The position numbers and the translations under genes are program-made. From contig CAKRPS010000025.1 of the NCBI GenBank assembly GCA_934385475.1, positions 1 through 37,647 of the forward strand: a stretch of 37,647 nucleotides of DNA. The letters are read 5' to 3'. A model generated the notes under the pieces. It worked only from the letters and a program-made list of their open reading frames with translations, did no database searches and was not told where the DNA came from. This DNA comes from an uncultured Lachnospiraceae bacterium (GTDB lineage Bacteria; Bacillota; Clostridia; Lachnospirales; Lachnospiraceae). Below, in pieces: positions 1-8,149 of the stretch (position 1 is its first letter; each line of letters begins with the position of its first letter).

Positions 1-2
1 CC

Positions 3-692
3 ATTGCAATGGGTATTTTGATTACCTTTGGTTCTTACATGAAAAGAGAAAATTCAATCGAAGAATCAACCAGGCAGGTCGAAATTTTTGATACTGCGAT
101 TGCTATGATGGCTGGCCTTATGATTATTCCGGCAGTTTTTGCTTTTTCCGGTGGAGATGCCGAAACGCTTCAGGCAGGACCTGCTCTTATGTTTATTACG
201 ATTCCAAAGGTTTTTGCCAGTATGGGTCTTGGTACCTTTGCCGGAGTTATGTTTTTCGTGCTGGTGCTATTTGCAGCACTTACCAGCTCGATTGCCTTGA
301 CAGAAAGCGCAGTTTCTACCTTTGAAGATGAGTTCAGATGGAGCAGGAAGAAATCTTCAATTATTATTGGTGTACTTATGATAGCGGTTGGAAGTCTGTC
401 GGCTTTGGGATATGGTCCGCTTGCCAATGTGACAATTATCGGTATGCAGTTCCTGGATTTCTTTGACTTCCTGACAAATACGGTTATGATGCCGATTGCT
501 GCCATAGCAACATGTCTGTTGGTATCAAAAGTTGTGGGAGTAAAGCGGATTGAGGAAGAAGTGACCCATGAGGGAGGCACATTCCGCAGGAAGAAGATAT
601 TCTGTTTTATGATTCAGTATTTGTGTCCGATTTTTGCGGCATTAATCTTAATCAGTTCTATTGCAAATGCGTTTGGATGGATTTCAATGTAA
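3..692 (+). CDS. Sodium-dependent transporter (SNF/NSS family), C-terminal part
   Basis: This is a membrane protein that would import an amino acid or related solute with sodium. The reading frame is open from the left edge of the window, so the N-terminal half with the sodium-site helices is missing. What remains has alternating hydrophobic segments, including LVLFAALTSSIALTES, which resembles the helix 8 region of neurotransmitter:sodium symporters, and two or three further membrane helices before a TAA stop. The family assignment comes from overall recognition of the sequence; the substrate cannot be told. A weak GGAAA/TTTCC hairpin follows at about 743-758. Confidence 0.85.
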   Translation: MAMGILITFGSYMKRENSIEESTRQVEIFDTAIAMMAGLMIIPAVFAFSGGDAETLQAGPALMFITIPKVFASMGLGTFAGVMFFVLVLFAALTSSIALTESAVSTFEDEFRWSRKKSSIIIGVLMIAVGSLSALGYGPLANVTIIGMQFLDFFDFLTNTVMMPIAAIATCLLVSKVVGVKRIEEEVTHEGGTFRRKKIFCFMIQYLCPIFAALILISSIANAFGWISM

Positions 693-742
693 TGATTACG
701 ATGAACGATAGCGAAAATAGTGTAAAAATAGTGAAAAAATAA

Positions 743-771
743 TGGAAAAGAGCTTTCCTTTTGGATATAAT
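743..771 (+). promoter_or_regulatory. Probable sigma-A promoter of the Fic gene
   Basis: A consensus TATAAT at 766-771 lies 17 bases after a weak -35 (TGGAAA, 743-748) and about 27 bases before the Fic start codon. The -10 is convincing and the -35 is poor. Confidence 0.5.
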
Positions 772-797
772 AATATTTGAAAGGAAGGCTTTTTTGT

Positions 798-1904
798 ATG
801 ATTAAAGTGGCTTTAACAAATGAAATTTTAAGATATATTACAGAAATTGAACAAAACAGGTATAAAGTATCATCTGTGAAATTATCTAAAACAGTTATGA
901 ATAAACTTCGCAAAAATTCAAAGAAAAAGAGTTCCTACGCTTCCAATAAAATTGAAGGTAACCCTTTGTCGGAAAAACAGGTGGATGAAGTGATAGAAAA
1001 TGATGAAAGAAAGCATTACCTGAAGCCGGAGCAGGAGGTAAGGAACTATTTTCTGGCTTTGAATTTTCTGGAAGAAAAGGTAAATAAAAAAGAGAAGTTT
1101 TCCAAAAAACTTATTTTAGATGTACAAAAGCTGGTAGAGAAGGGGGCTTCAAAAGAGAAAATCGGACTCAGAGGACCGATGCCTCCGGGAGTGCTATTTG
1201 CTGTCTATGATTCTAAAACAGGAAGCCCGGATTATATTCCACCGGAATATTGCGATATCCCGGAGTTGTTGGATGAGTTGGTAGAGTATGTAAACACGAC
1301 AGATGACCATCCCCTGATTGTGGCAGCAGTAGTTCATTATCAATTAGTGACGATACATCCGTTTGAAGATGGCAATGGCAGAACTGCAAGATTGTTATCT
1401 GGTTATATCATGGACTTGAACGGTTACGGCTTTAATGGAATTGGCTCGTTGGAGGAATATTTTGCATACGATATTGATGAATATTATGAATCCATTCAAA
1501 TGGGACTTCCAGCATTGTATTATTCCGGGAGAGAGAATCCTCCACATCCTGAAATATGGATTAATTATTTTCTGAGAATGGTGATGCTATACTCTGGAAA
1601 AGTCTGTGACTTGCAGTTAGCTTCTGATGAAGAAGATGTTGCGGCAAGCTTGTCCTTTTTAAAAGGAAAGGAAAAAGAACTACTGCATTTTTTGATTGTG
1701 AACTATAAAAGAGAGTTTACACCGATTGAAGTCAGTAGAGAACTGTCAGTAACGAATAAAACAATTATCAATAGATTAACGGTTCTGGTAAAAAATGGAT
1801 TTGTGGTACCTATATTAGTTAATCAGAGGATTCGTTCCTATGAATTAAGTGAATTTACCAGAAATCATGAAAAGGAAATTATAAAAGCTGTTTTACATGC
1901 ATAG
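798..1904 (+). CDS. Fic family protein with N-terminal inhibitory motif and C-terminal winged helix
   Basis: Fic enzymes transfer AMP or another nucleotide to hydroxyl side chains of target proteins. The catalytic loop is complete: HPFEDGNGRTAR fits HxFx(D/E)GNGRxxR. Near the N-terminus, SNKIEGN fits the (S/T)xxxE(G/N) inhibitory helix of class II Fic proteins, whose glutamate blocks ATP, so the enzyme is expected to be autoinhibited. The last 90 or so residues look like a winged-helix domain (TPIEVSRELSVTNKTIINRL), as in Fic proteins that also bind DNA. I chose ATG 798 because AAGGAAGG at 781-788 has normal spacing to it; an upstream TTG at 777 lies inside that region. It is not paired with a recognisable antitoxin gene. 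The target is unknown. Confidence 0.9.
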   Translation: MIKVALTNEILRYITEIEQNRYKVSSVKLSKTVMNKLRKNSKKKSSYASNKIEGNPLSEKQVDEVIENDERKHYLKPEQEVRNYFLALNFLEEKVNKKEKFSKKLILDVQKLVEKGASKEKIGLRGPMPPGVLFAVYDSKTGSPDYIPPEYCDIPELLDELVEYVNTTDDHPLIVAAVVHYQLVTIHPFEDGNGRTARLLSGYIMDLNGYGFNGIGSLEEYFAYDIDEYYESIQMGLPALYYSGRENPPHPEIWINYFLRMVMLYSGKVCDLQLASDEEDVAASLSFLKGKEKELLHFLIVNYKREFTPIEVSRELSVTNKTIINRLTVLVKNGFVVPILVNQRIRSYELSEFTRNHEKEIIKAVLHA

Positions 1905-1915
1905 TTCAAGGAATC

Positions 1916-1933
1916 AGAATTCACGGAGGAAAA
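1916..1933 (+). repeat. 18-bp direct repeat carrying a ribosome binding site, copy 1
   Basis: AGAATTCACGGAGGAAAA occurs here and again, identical, at 3707-3724. Each copy sits just before a start codon and contains a GGAGG ribosome binding site. The identity extends beyond the site itself, so shared ancestry or recombination between the two places is possible. Confidence 0.7.
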
Positions 1934-1938
1934 GAGAA

Positions 1939-2130
1939 ATGAGAATTACGCAGGCTGAAATGGGTGACATACCGCAGTTATACAACCCTTTTCCTTTCCG
2001 ATGCAGAGATAAAGAGCATCAGGGAATATGTGCCGCAGGCACTGGGCGGAGTTCAGCATTTGATTGTTGCGGAAAAGGAACCGAACAAATCGGCGTACAG
2101 ATGCCATTGCAGTAGGAGTATGGAAGAAAA
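1939..2130 (+). pseudogene. Decayed GNAT N-acetyltransferase
   Basis: A good ribosome binding site precedes MRITQAEMGDIPQLY, which resembles the start of a GNAT acetyltransferase. The next recognisable piece, LSDAEIKSIREYVPQALGG followed by VQHLIVAEKEPNK, resembles the next part of such proteins but is in another frame. The acetyl-CoA binding motif (R/QxxGxG/A) and the rest of the fold are absent; the frame breaks again after EPNK. I read this as at least two internal deletions in a gene once about 150 residues long. The family call is from memory of close relatives. Confidence 0.6.
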
Positions 2131-2142
2131 ATGGGGATCAGA

Positions 2143-3513
2143 ATGAAAAAAAATGAGAATTGCCCGTGCGTAAGGAAAAAGTGTGAACGTCACGGAAAAT
2201 GTGACGAATGCAGGAAGCATCATGCTGAGGCAAAACAGCAGAGACCGGTCTATTGTGAAAAAAAGAAAAAGGATGGATTGCTTTGTGCCTGTATACTGAT
2301 AGCTACGTTGCTTTCCGGCTGTGCACAGGCAGAAAGCGAACTGGCAGACAGTGCGCAGGAAGTCAGTGTCTCTGTAGAAAGCACCTCGTCAGAAAGGCAG
2401 AATATACCACCGGTGGTTGAGGAACTGCCGGAAGAATTACCAGAGGAAACAGCGACTCCGGCCGAGTATAAAATTGTTATGGTGGGCGATGTGCTATTGC
2501 ATACGCCGGTAGAGGAAAGCTGCAAACAGGCGGATGGAAGCTATGATTATGACACTTTGTTCGAGCGTACGAAAGATGAGATTTCGGCGGCTGATCTGGC
2601 ACTGGTTAATCAGGAGGTCATCATAGGTGGTGAGGAACTTGGAATTTCCGGGTATCCGTGTTTCAATGCGGATTTCAGTCTCTGTGATTCTTTGGCAAGT
2701 GCTGGATTTGACGTGATCTGCCATGCGACAAACCATGCGATGGACAAGGGACGTGCAGGACTGCAAAACTGTGCGGAGCATTGGCGGGAACAATATCCAC
2801 AGATGACGATTCTGGGTATTCATGATACCGCAGATACTTCCACATCCTGCGGTGCAGACCCGGTGATTCTGGAGCTGCCGGATATAAGTATTGCTGTTTT
2901 GAATTATACATATGGAACCAATGGCATTTCTCTTCCGGAGGATATGCCATATGCAGTAGACCTGCTGGATGAAAAACAGGTGGCTGCGGATATCCGGAAA
3001 GCAGAGGAAATGGCAGACTTTACGATCGTCTGTCCACACTGGGGCACGGAATATCAGCTTACGCCGGACGCTTCGCAGGAGAAGTGGGCTCAGATATTTG
3101 TGGAAAACGGTGCAGACCTGGTTCTGGGTACGCATCCGCATGTCATTGAGCCGGTGGAATGGGTGACAGATGCAGAGACTGGACACGAAATGCTGGTCTA
3201 TTATTCGCTTGGTAATTTTGTGAACTGGACATCCGGCACCGGAGAAGGTGTTGCTAACCGCATGGTGGGCGGTATGGCAGAGGTAACGATCACCAAAGAT
3301 GACTCCGGCAAAGTTGAGATCGAAGATTATGGAGTACGTCCATTAGTCAGCCATGTAACGTCTGGGTCAGGAGGAGTGACAACCTATTTCCTGGAGGACT
3401 ACTCAGAGGAATTGGGAGAGAAAAACGAGATCACTTTGCAGGATGCGGATTTTTCCATGCAGTATTGTGTAGATTTATGCAATTCGGTATGGGGCGATCT
3501 CTGGAAAGACTAA
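2143..3513 (+). CDS. CapA-like metallophosphatase-fold lipoprotein with Cys-rich N-terminal extension
   Basis: The C-terminal 350 residues have the CapA/PgsA (PGA_cap) motifs in order: MVGDVLLHTP, LVNQEVI, CHATNHAMDKG, VCPHWGTEY, GTHPHVIEP and YYSLGNF. The family has a calcineurin-like phosphoesterase fold and is linked to poly-gamma-glutamate or cell-surface functions. The N-terminus is odd. Residues 1-45 (from ATG 2143) resemble a short stand-alone cysteine-rich protein (CPC, CERHGKCDEC), followed by KKKKDG, a hydrophobic stretch and a lipobox LLSGC. A signal peptide normally starts a lipoprotein, and I see no in-frame ATG or GTG just before this one. The gene may be a fusion made by a deletion across poly-lysine codons. 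A longer start at 2131 is possible. Secretion of the product is uncertain. Confidence 0.8.
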   Translation: MKKNENCPCVRKKCERHGKCDECRKHHAEAKQQRPVYCEKKKKDGLLCACILIATLLSGCAQAESELADSAQEVSVSVESTSSERQNIPPVVEELPEELPEETATPAEYKIVMVGDVLLHTPVEESCKQADGSYDYDTLFERTKDEISAADLALVNQEVIIGGEELGISGYPCFNADFSLCDSLASAGFDVICHATNHAMDKGRAGLQNCAEHWREQYPQMTILGIHDTADTSTSCGADPVILELPDISIAVLNYTYGTNGISLPEDMPYAVDLLDEKQVAADIRKAEEMADFTIVCPHWGTEYQLTPDASQEKWAQIFVENGADLVLGTHPHVIEPVEWVTDAETGHEMLVYYSLGNFVNWTSGTGEGVANRMVGGMAEVTITKDDSGKVEIEDYGVRPLVSHVTSGSGGVTTYFLEDYSEELGEKNEITLQDADFSMQYCVDLCNSVWGDLWKD

Positions 3514-3541
3514 TATATTTCAATAATTGCAAGCCGTCCGA

Positions 3542-3694
3542 TACGAAAAAACAGCAGGACATGCGATAGACAGCGAGCAGAGAACCAGGGGACTTGAAAT
3601 TGCCCTGCCTATTACCGTAGGCGACAATGTCTGGATTGGGACGAATGTATCGGTGCTGCCGGGGGTAACGATTGGAAACAAGAACGATTATTGA
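3542..3694 (+). pseudogene. Fragment of a sugar O-acetyltransferase (maltose/galactoside acetyltransferase family)
   Basis: Translation in this frame gives TAGHAIDSEQRTRGLE followed by ITVGDNVWIGTNVSVLPGV, the left-handed beta-helix core of LacA/Maa/NodL enzymes including the catalytic histidine region (AGH). The start, the N-terminal domain and the C-terminal VIGAGSVVTKDIP part are missing; the frame stops soon after VTIGN. A complete paralogue lies at 7516-8145. This is a both-ends-truncated remnant without a start codon. Confidence 0.8.
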
Positions 3695-3706
3695 TAAATC
3701 AGTTTT

Positions 3707-3724
3707 AGAATTCACGGAGGAAAA
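3707..3724 (+). repeat. 18-bp direct repeat carrying a ribosome binding site, copy 2
   Basis: Identical to the copy at 1916-1933; here it supplies the GGAGG site of the M20 peptidase gene. Confidence 0.7.
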
Positions 3725-3729
3725 ACATA

Positions 3730-4833
3730 ATGAAAAAAGATCATAATCTGGAGCTGATCGTGCGTCTTAGAAAGGAATTACATAACAACCCGGAGATATC
3801 TATGAAAGAAGTGAAGACAAAACGGATTTTAATGGACTTTATTGAAACGCATACGAAGTCGCTGGAAATAGTAGATATGGGGTTATGGTTTTATGTCCTG
3901 AAAAAGGGAAAAGATCACAGCTCGCCGATGGCATTTCGTGCAGATTACGATGCCGTAACGTGTGCGGATGGCTGTCCCAGACACCTGTGCGGACATGACG
4001 GACATAGTGCTGTTCTGGCTGGTTTTTCCCTCTGGCTGGATACTGTCCAACCAGAAAAAGATGTATATCTGATCTTTCAGCCGGGAGAAGAAAACGGAAT
4101 GGGAGCCGCGATATGTTCCTCTCTGATAGAAGAGAAGAACATAGGGGAAATCTATGGTTTTCATAATATTCCGGGTTATGAGTGTGGAGCGGTCATTCTC
4201 TTAAATCACACGTTTGCCTGTGCATCTACCGGTCTTGAGATTAAGTTCTTAGGAAAACAATCTCATGCAGCATATCCGGAAAATGGAGTGAATCCCGCCA
4301 ACGCAATTGCGGAGATCATACGGAGCGTGAATGAAGTGATTCGTGAGCAGCATAAAGGGATTGTACTGGGGACAGTCATTGGAATAGAGGTCGGAAGTCA
4401 TTCTTATGGAGTCTCTGCCGGTGAAGGGACACTGCGGCTTACGCTGAGAGCGGAATATCAGGATGAATACGATGCTTTTGTCTCAGAAATTGAGAGAAAA
4501 GCAGAAGAACTGGCGTCCGATAGTGGTTTATCCGTTGAAATATCACGTATTGAGGAATTTCCGGCCACGATAAATGATAAGGGATGTGTTAATAAGCTTC
4601 GGGCTGTAGCAGACAAACTGAACCGGAAGACAGTATATCCGGACGAGCCATTTCGATGGTCAGAAGATTTTGGATATTATTTACAGAAAACCAGAGGTGC
4701 TTTCATGGGAATTGGTTGTGGAGTGGACCATCAGGCACTCCATACGATGGAATATGAATTTGAAGATGAGATTATCGAGTCTGTGATCGAAATATATAGG
4801 GAGATTTTGATTTCTGACAGAGCTTTTTTCTAA
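3730..4833 (+). CDS. M20 family metallopeptidase / amidohydrolase
   Basis: Members of this family (N-acyl-amino-acid amidohydrolase, hippurate hydrolase type) remove acyl groups from amino acids using two metal ions in the cytoplasm. Visible features are the N-terminal RLRKELHNNPEISMKE, the metal site CGHDGHSA (residues about 90-97), QPGEENGMGA with the catalytic glutamates, HNIPG, and the late histidine region DHQALHTMEYEFED. The length, 367 residues, is usual for the family. The start is supported by GGAGG in the 18-bp repeat just upstream. The gene stands between remnants on both sides, so no operon partner hints at its substrate. Confidence 0.9.
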   Translation: MKKDHNLELIVRLRKELHNNPEISMKEVKTKRILMDFIETHTKSLEIVDMGLWFYVLKKGKDHSSPMAFRADYDAVTCADGCPRHLCGHDGHSAVLAGFSLWLDTVQPEKDVYLIFQPGEENGMGAAICSSLIEEKNIGEIYGFHNIPGYECGAVILLNHTFACASTGLEIKFLGKQSHAAYPENGVNPANAIAEIIRSVNEVIREQHKGIVLGTVIGIEVGSHSYGVSAGEGTLRLTLRAEYQDEYDAFVSEIERKAEELASDSGLSVEISRIEEFPATINDKGCVNKLRAVADKLNRKTVYPDEPFRWSEDFGYYLQKTRGAFMGIGCGVDHQALHTMEYEFEDEIIESVIEIYREILISDRAFF

Positions 4834-4901
4834 AAAGTATATCTGTCATACCGTTTTCTTTGCAATCTCAGCATCTTCATTTTGGATTTCACTTGTACTT
4901 T

Positions 4902-5078
4902 TTACTTTTTTACGCTCAATAAAGTTCTGAATATCAGTCTTGCAAGTGGGCCTACGATAATAAGCTGTAACGGAAACGCCATGATAAAATCTCCAGGCTG
5001 GACAATCCGGAACGCGCAGATTTTTGCAAGATGGCCAGATACAAAATATGCCCATCCGTCTGACAGTGGATAGGTGAC
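4902..5078 (-). pseudogene. Remnant of a DUF2798-type small membrane protein
   Basis: The reverse strand reads FVSGHLAKICAFRIVQPGD directly joined to FIMAFPLQLIIVGPLARLIF. DUF2798 proteins, as I remember them, have one GP-L-A-K---FRIV motif after the first half and a second PLQL--GPL-R-IFR motif near the end; here the two halves are fused with the intervening membrane segment gone. There is no start codon in frame. The family call is from pattern memory. Confidence 0.55.
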
Positions 5079-5131
5079 ATTTATTGTCTTATTAGTGTCT
5101 TACGTATTTAGTTTATTTTTACAGCGTTTGT

Positions 5132-5161
5132 ATTTTATCAGAAAAATAAAATGATAGTCAA
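5132..5161 (-). promoter_or_regulatory. Possible promoter reading left into the DUF2798 remnant
   Basis: On the reverse strand TTGACT (5161-5156) and TAAAAT (5137-5132) are separated by 18 bases. It sits just upstream of the remnant and is probably its old promoter. Nothing else is recognisable between 5162 and 5289. Confidence 0.4.
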
Positions 5162-5289
5162 GCACAATTTTGAATTTTCAATACCTGATGTAATCCGGTC
5201 ACTTGCAGGAGAGCGTTTCCGGTATTGTATCATGTGGCGTGGGCAAGGTTAGTGGCAGGAAACGTTGTGATGCTACAAAGAAGAGATTT

Positions 5290-6025
5290 TCAACTGCCGC
5301 GCCGGCACTGCCTGGGCGTGATATGGTAATACTTATGAAAAAGCTCACAAAAATAACTGGTATTTGAAAATCCACACGTATATGCGACTTCTGTAACAGA
5401 CATCGCCGTGTTTCGGAGAAGAAAGATGGATTTCTCCAAGCGGTAACGGTTTAGGTACAGCATGGGGGAAGAGGACAAATACTTTTGAAAAAGTGAGGTG
5501 CACTTTGTTTTGCAGCAATTTCCGGCGGATGAAATATCTTTCAGCAGAATTTTATTCGGATAGTTTTTCTGGACATATCCGATCATCGCAGTGAGAGCCA
5601 GAATATCCTCCGCGTTTTTATCATAGTCAGGCAAAAAGTTCATATTTTCAGAAAGCAGCCGGAAAATATGCGCAGATTTTTCCAGAATCGCAAATGGTTG
5701 TACGTTATCGATATTTTCTTTATAGAGCGCCTCGAGATCGTGAAGGATCGCGTTTTGCCACGGAATAGCCGTAATGAAAACAACGGCTGTTTACAAAAAT
5801 GCCCTCGCCGGTCTGCAGGGAGATTTTCTGTCCGTTGACATCATAAGACATTTGCCCTTCTAAAATCAGAATAAATTCAAGGTCGTCATGCCAGTGGCTG
5901 ACCGCACGAAAATCAGGATAGCTTGAGAGCTGTCCTTTTTTTATATATGCCGGAAAATCGGGATTGTTGTAAGCGACATTTTCAGACGCGTCTGAATTTA
6001 AAACTGTGCTGGGACATACTTCCAT
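5290..6025 (-). pseudogene. AraC family regulator broken by an internal out-of-frame deletion
   Basis: The reverse strand starts with a good site (AAGGAAGG) and an ATG at 6025, and encodes a cupin-like sensor domain (SHWHDDLEFILILEGQMSYD, then FHYGYS). At about 5763 the frame shifts: the other frame continues as WQNAILHDLEALYKEN and runs to the AraC DNA-binding domain (KDISSAGNCCKTKCTSLFQ, VTEVAYTCGFSNTSYF). Both halves look undamaged, but roughly 60 residues expected between sensor and linker are missing and the join is out of frame. The gene is divergent from the MATE transporter, which it probably once controlled. Confidence 0.8.
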
Positions 6026-6061
6026 CCGCTTTTCCTTCCTTTCGGATCTTTGTTTGCTGCC

Positions 6062-6090
6062 TTGGCGTTCTTGCGAACGATTGTTATATT
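6062..6090 (+). promoter_or_regulatory. Promoter of the MATE operon with a palindrome in the spacer
   Basis: TTGGCG (6062-6067), 17 bases, TATATT (6085-6090). The palindrome CGTTC-TTGC-GAACG (6066-6079) overlaps the -35 and fills most of the spacer, a position suited to a repressor or activator operator. The divergent AraC gene is the obvious candidate binder. Confidence 0.55.
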
Positions 6091-6168
6091 ATTATGGCTG
6101 ATTCTGGTATAAAAATCAATTCAAAAAGGATATTTTTATATTGCGCACGGGAAGGAAATAAACTGCAT

Positions 6169-7512
6169 ATGAAAGAGACATTCAGAGATAAGATTCTGAA
6201 ACTTGCCCTGCCGATCATGGCACAGCAATTCATGTTCGCACTGGTAAGCGCCTGTGACGCCTTTATGCTGGGCGGGTTAAATCAGAGCTCTTTGTCAGCG
6301 GTTTCGTTGGCTTCGCAGATTACCTTTGGTTTTAACCTTGTTTTGACGGCGCTAACGATCGGGGAGAATATGTTTGTCGCGCAGTATTACGGGAAGAAAG
6401 ATTTTGATGGGTTACGTTCATCGGCAGGACTTGTATTAAGATATGTATTAGCTGTTTCCTGTTTTTTCCTGATTGCGACGCTATTTGCACCGGAATTCCT
6501 GATGCGGCTGTTTACGAAGGATACCACGCTGATTGCTTATGGAATCAAATATCTGAAACTGATCGGATTATCCTATGTGTTTTCCGGAGTTTTACAGGTT
6601 TTACAGGGAATATTGAAAAATTGCGGTCACGTGGGAAAGTGCACGATGGTCAGTATCGTAGTTGTATGTGCAAATATCGTATTAAATGCTATTTTTATTT
6701 ATGGATACTTTGGATTTCCAAGGATGGAGATTGCAGGCGCGGCGCTGGCGACGGTCATAGCCAATGGAATCGGGCTGGTTATTACGATATACCTGCTGCA
6801 TCCCCAACAGGAACTCCGAATTGGGATAGCAGATATAAAATGCAAAAGAGGAAATATAACCAAAAAATTCTGGAAACATGTTTATCCGGTGCTCCTCAAT
6901 GAGATTGTCTGGGGTGGAGGATTTACCATGTATTCTGTGATACTGGGGCACCTTGGCTCAGATGCGGTAGCAGCCAATTCCATTGCCAATATAACCAAAA
7001 ATCTGTTAATCTGTGTTTGTACTGGTTTTGGATACGGAGGAAGTATTATCATTGGAAACCTGTTGGGAGAAGGAAACCTATCAGAAGCCAGAAAAACAGG
7101 AAATATGTTATGCAAAATAGCGGTGCTTTCGGGCTGCCTGACAGGCGCTGTGATTCTTCTGCTGACCCCGATCATCCTGCATTTTACGAACCTGACGGAT
7201 GCAGCAAATGGATATTTAAAATATATGCTCTTTATGAGCAGCTATTATGTGATAGGAAAATCTATCAATTCCATGACGATAGGGGGAATCTTTCCGGCAG
7301 GGGGTGATACAAAATTCGGTTTAAAGTGTGATACGGTTACGATGTGGTGCTTTGCAGTTCCTCTGGGCTGTATCGCGGCATTTGTATGGAAATTACCGGT
7401 ACTGATGGTATATTTTGTATTAAATCTGGATGAGCTGGTAAAGCTTCCTGCGGTATTTAATCATTACAGAAAATATAAATGGCTAAAAAATCTGACAGAA
7501 ACGGAGAATTAG
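6169..7512 (+). CDS. MATE family efflux transporter
   Basis: The product, 447 residues, has about twelve hydrophobic helices and the typical opening LKLALPIMAQQFMFALVSACDAFMLG of multidrug and toxin extrusion antiporters, which export drugs or metabolites using a sodium or proton gradient. The second half repeats the pattern (YPVLLNEIVWGGGFTMYSVI). I chose ATG 6169 because GAAGGAAA at 6151-6158 precedes it; the frame is open further upstream but has no better site. The sugar acetyltransferase follows after three bases, so the two are co-transcribed. The substrate is unknown. Confidence 0.93.
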   Translation: MKETFRDKILKLALPIMAQQFMFALVSACDAFMLGGLNQSSLSAVSLASQITFGFNLVLTALTIGENMFVAQYYGKKDFDGLRSSAGLVLRYVLAVSCFFLIATLFAPEFLMRLFTKDTTLIAYGIKYLKLIGLSYVFSGVLQVLQGILKNCGHVGKCTMVSIVVVCANIVLNAIFIYGYFGFPRMEIAGAALATVIANGIGLVITIYLLHPQQELRIGIADIKCKRGNITKKFWKHVYPVLLNEIVWGGGFTMYSVILGHLGSDAVAANSIANITKNLLICVCTGFGYGGSIIIGNLLGEGNLSEARKTGNMLCKIAVLSGCLTGAVILLLTPIILHFTNLTDAANGYLKYMLFMSSYYVIGKSINSMTIGGIFPAGGDTKFGLKCDTVTMWCFAVPLGCIAAFVWKLPVLMVYFVLNLDELVKLPAVFNHYRKYKWLKNLTETEN

Positions 7513-7515
7513 AAT

Positions 7516-8145
7516 ATGGACATGAAAAAAAGAAGAGACGGGCAGCTGGCTTATATTTCAGATAAGGCTGTCATGGAAGAACAGATAAAATGCAGAAAGA
7601 TCCTGCAAAAACTCAATTTTGCAGACCGGTCGGACTTTGACGGGATTGAGGAAATAGTAAAAGAACTTTTGGGAAAAGCAGAAGGGGCATGTATCAATCC
7701 ACCATTTTATTGTGATTATGGTTCCCATATCGAGGTGGGAAAGAATTTCTTTGCAAACTATAACTGTACCATTATCGATGTGGCAAAGGTGAAAATTGGT
7801 GATAACTGCCAGATGGCGCCCAATGTAGCCATTTATACGGCTGGACATCCGATTTATCCGAATACGCGCAATTCCGCTTTTGAATATGGAAAAGAGGTTA
7901 CCATCGGGGACAATGTATGGCTGGGAGGAAATACGGTAGTGTGTCCCGGAGTGCATATTGGAGATAACGTGGTGATCGGCGCGGGAAGCGTTGTTACAAA
8001 AGACATTCCGTCATGGTCTATTGCTGCGGGAAATCCATGTCGTGTCATTCGCAAGATTACAGAGAACGATAAAAGAAAGCTGTTTCACGAGGAAGAGATC
8101 GATGAGGAAGCATGGAACATGATATGTGCAAAGGAGGAAAAATAG
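7516..8145 (+). CDS. Sugar O-acetyltransferase (maltose/galactoside acetyltransferase type)
   Basis: The enzyme transfers an acetyl group from acetyl-CoA to a sugar hydroxyl. The N-terminal Mac domain (residues 1-60) is followed by hexapeptide repeats: PPFYCDYGSHIEVG, NCTIIDVAKVKIGDNC, IYTAGHPIYP with the catalytic histidine, VTIGDNVWLGGNTVVCPGV and VIGAGSVVTKDIPSWSIAAG. The length of 209 residues is slightly longer than usual through a C-terminal tail. It lies three bases behind the MATE gene, and the PHP gene starts 4 bases after its stop, forming a three-gene operon. The fragment at 3542-3694 is a paralogue. Confidence 0.93.
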   Translation: MDMKKRRDGQLAYISDKAVMEEQIKCRKILQKLNFADRSDFDGIEEIVKELLGKAEGACINPPFYCDYGSHIEVGKNFFANYNCTIIDVAKVKIGDNCQMAPNVAIYTAGHPIYPNTRNSAFEYGKEVTIGDNVWLGGNTVVCPGVHIGDNVVIGAGSVVTKDIPSWSIAAGNPCRVIRKITENDKRKLFHEEEIDEEAWNMICAKEEK

Positions 8146-8149
8146 TTCG

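Noticed and set aside
4882..5073. Forward-strand 63-codon frame
   Set aside because: It is antisense to the DUF2798 remnant, which has recognisable motifs; the forward translation has none.
5720..6025. Short AraC-like sensor protein as a complete gene
   Set aside because: Its last 12 or so residues are out-of-frame sequence; the true continuation lies in the next frame, so it is part of a broken gene.
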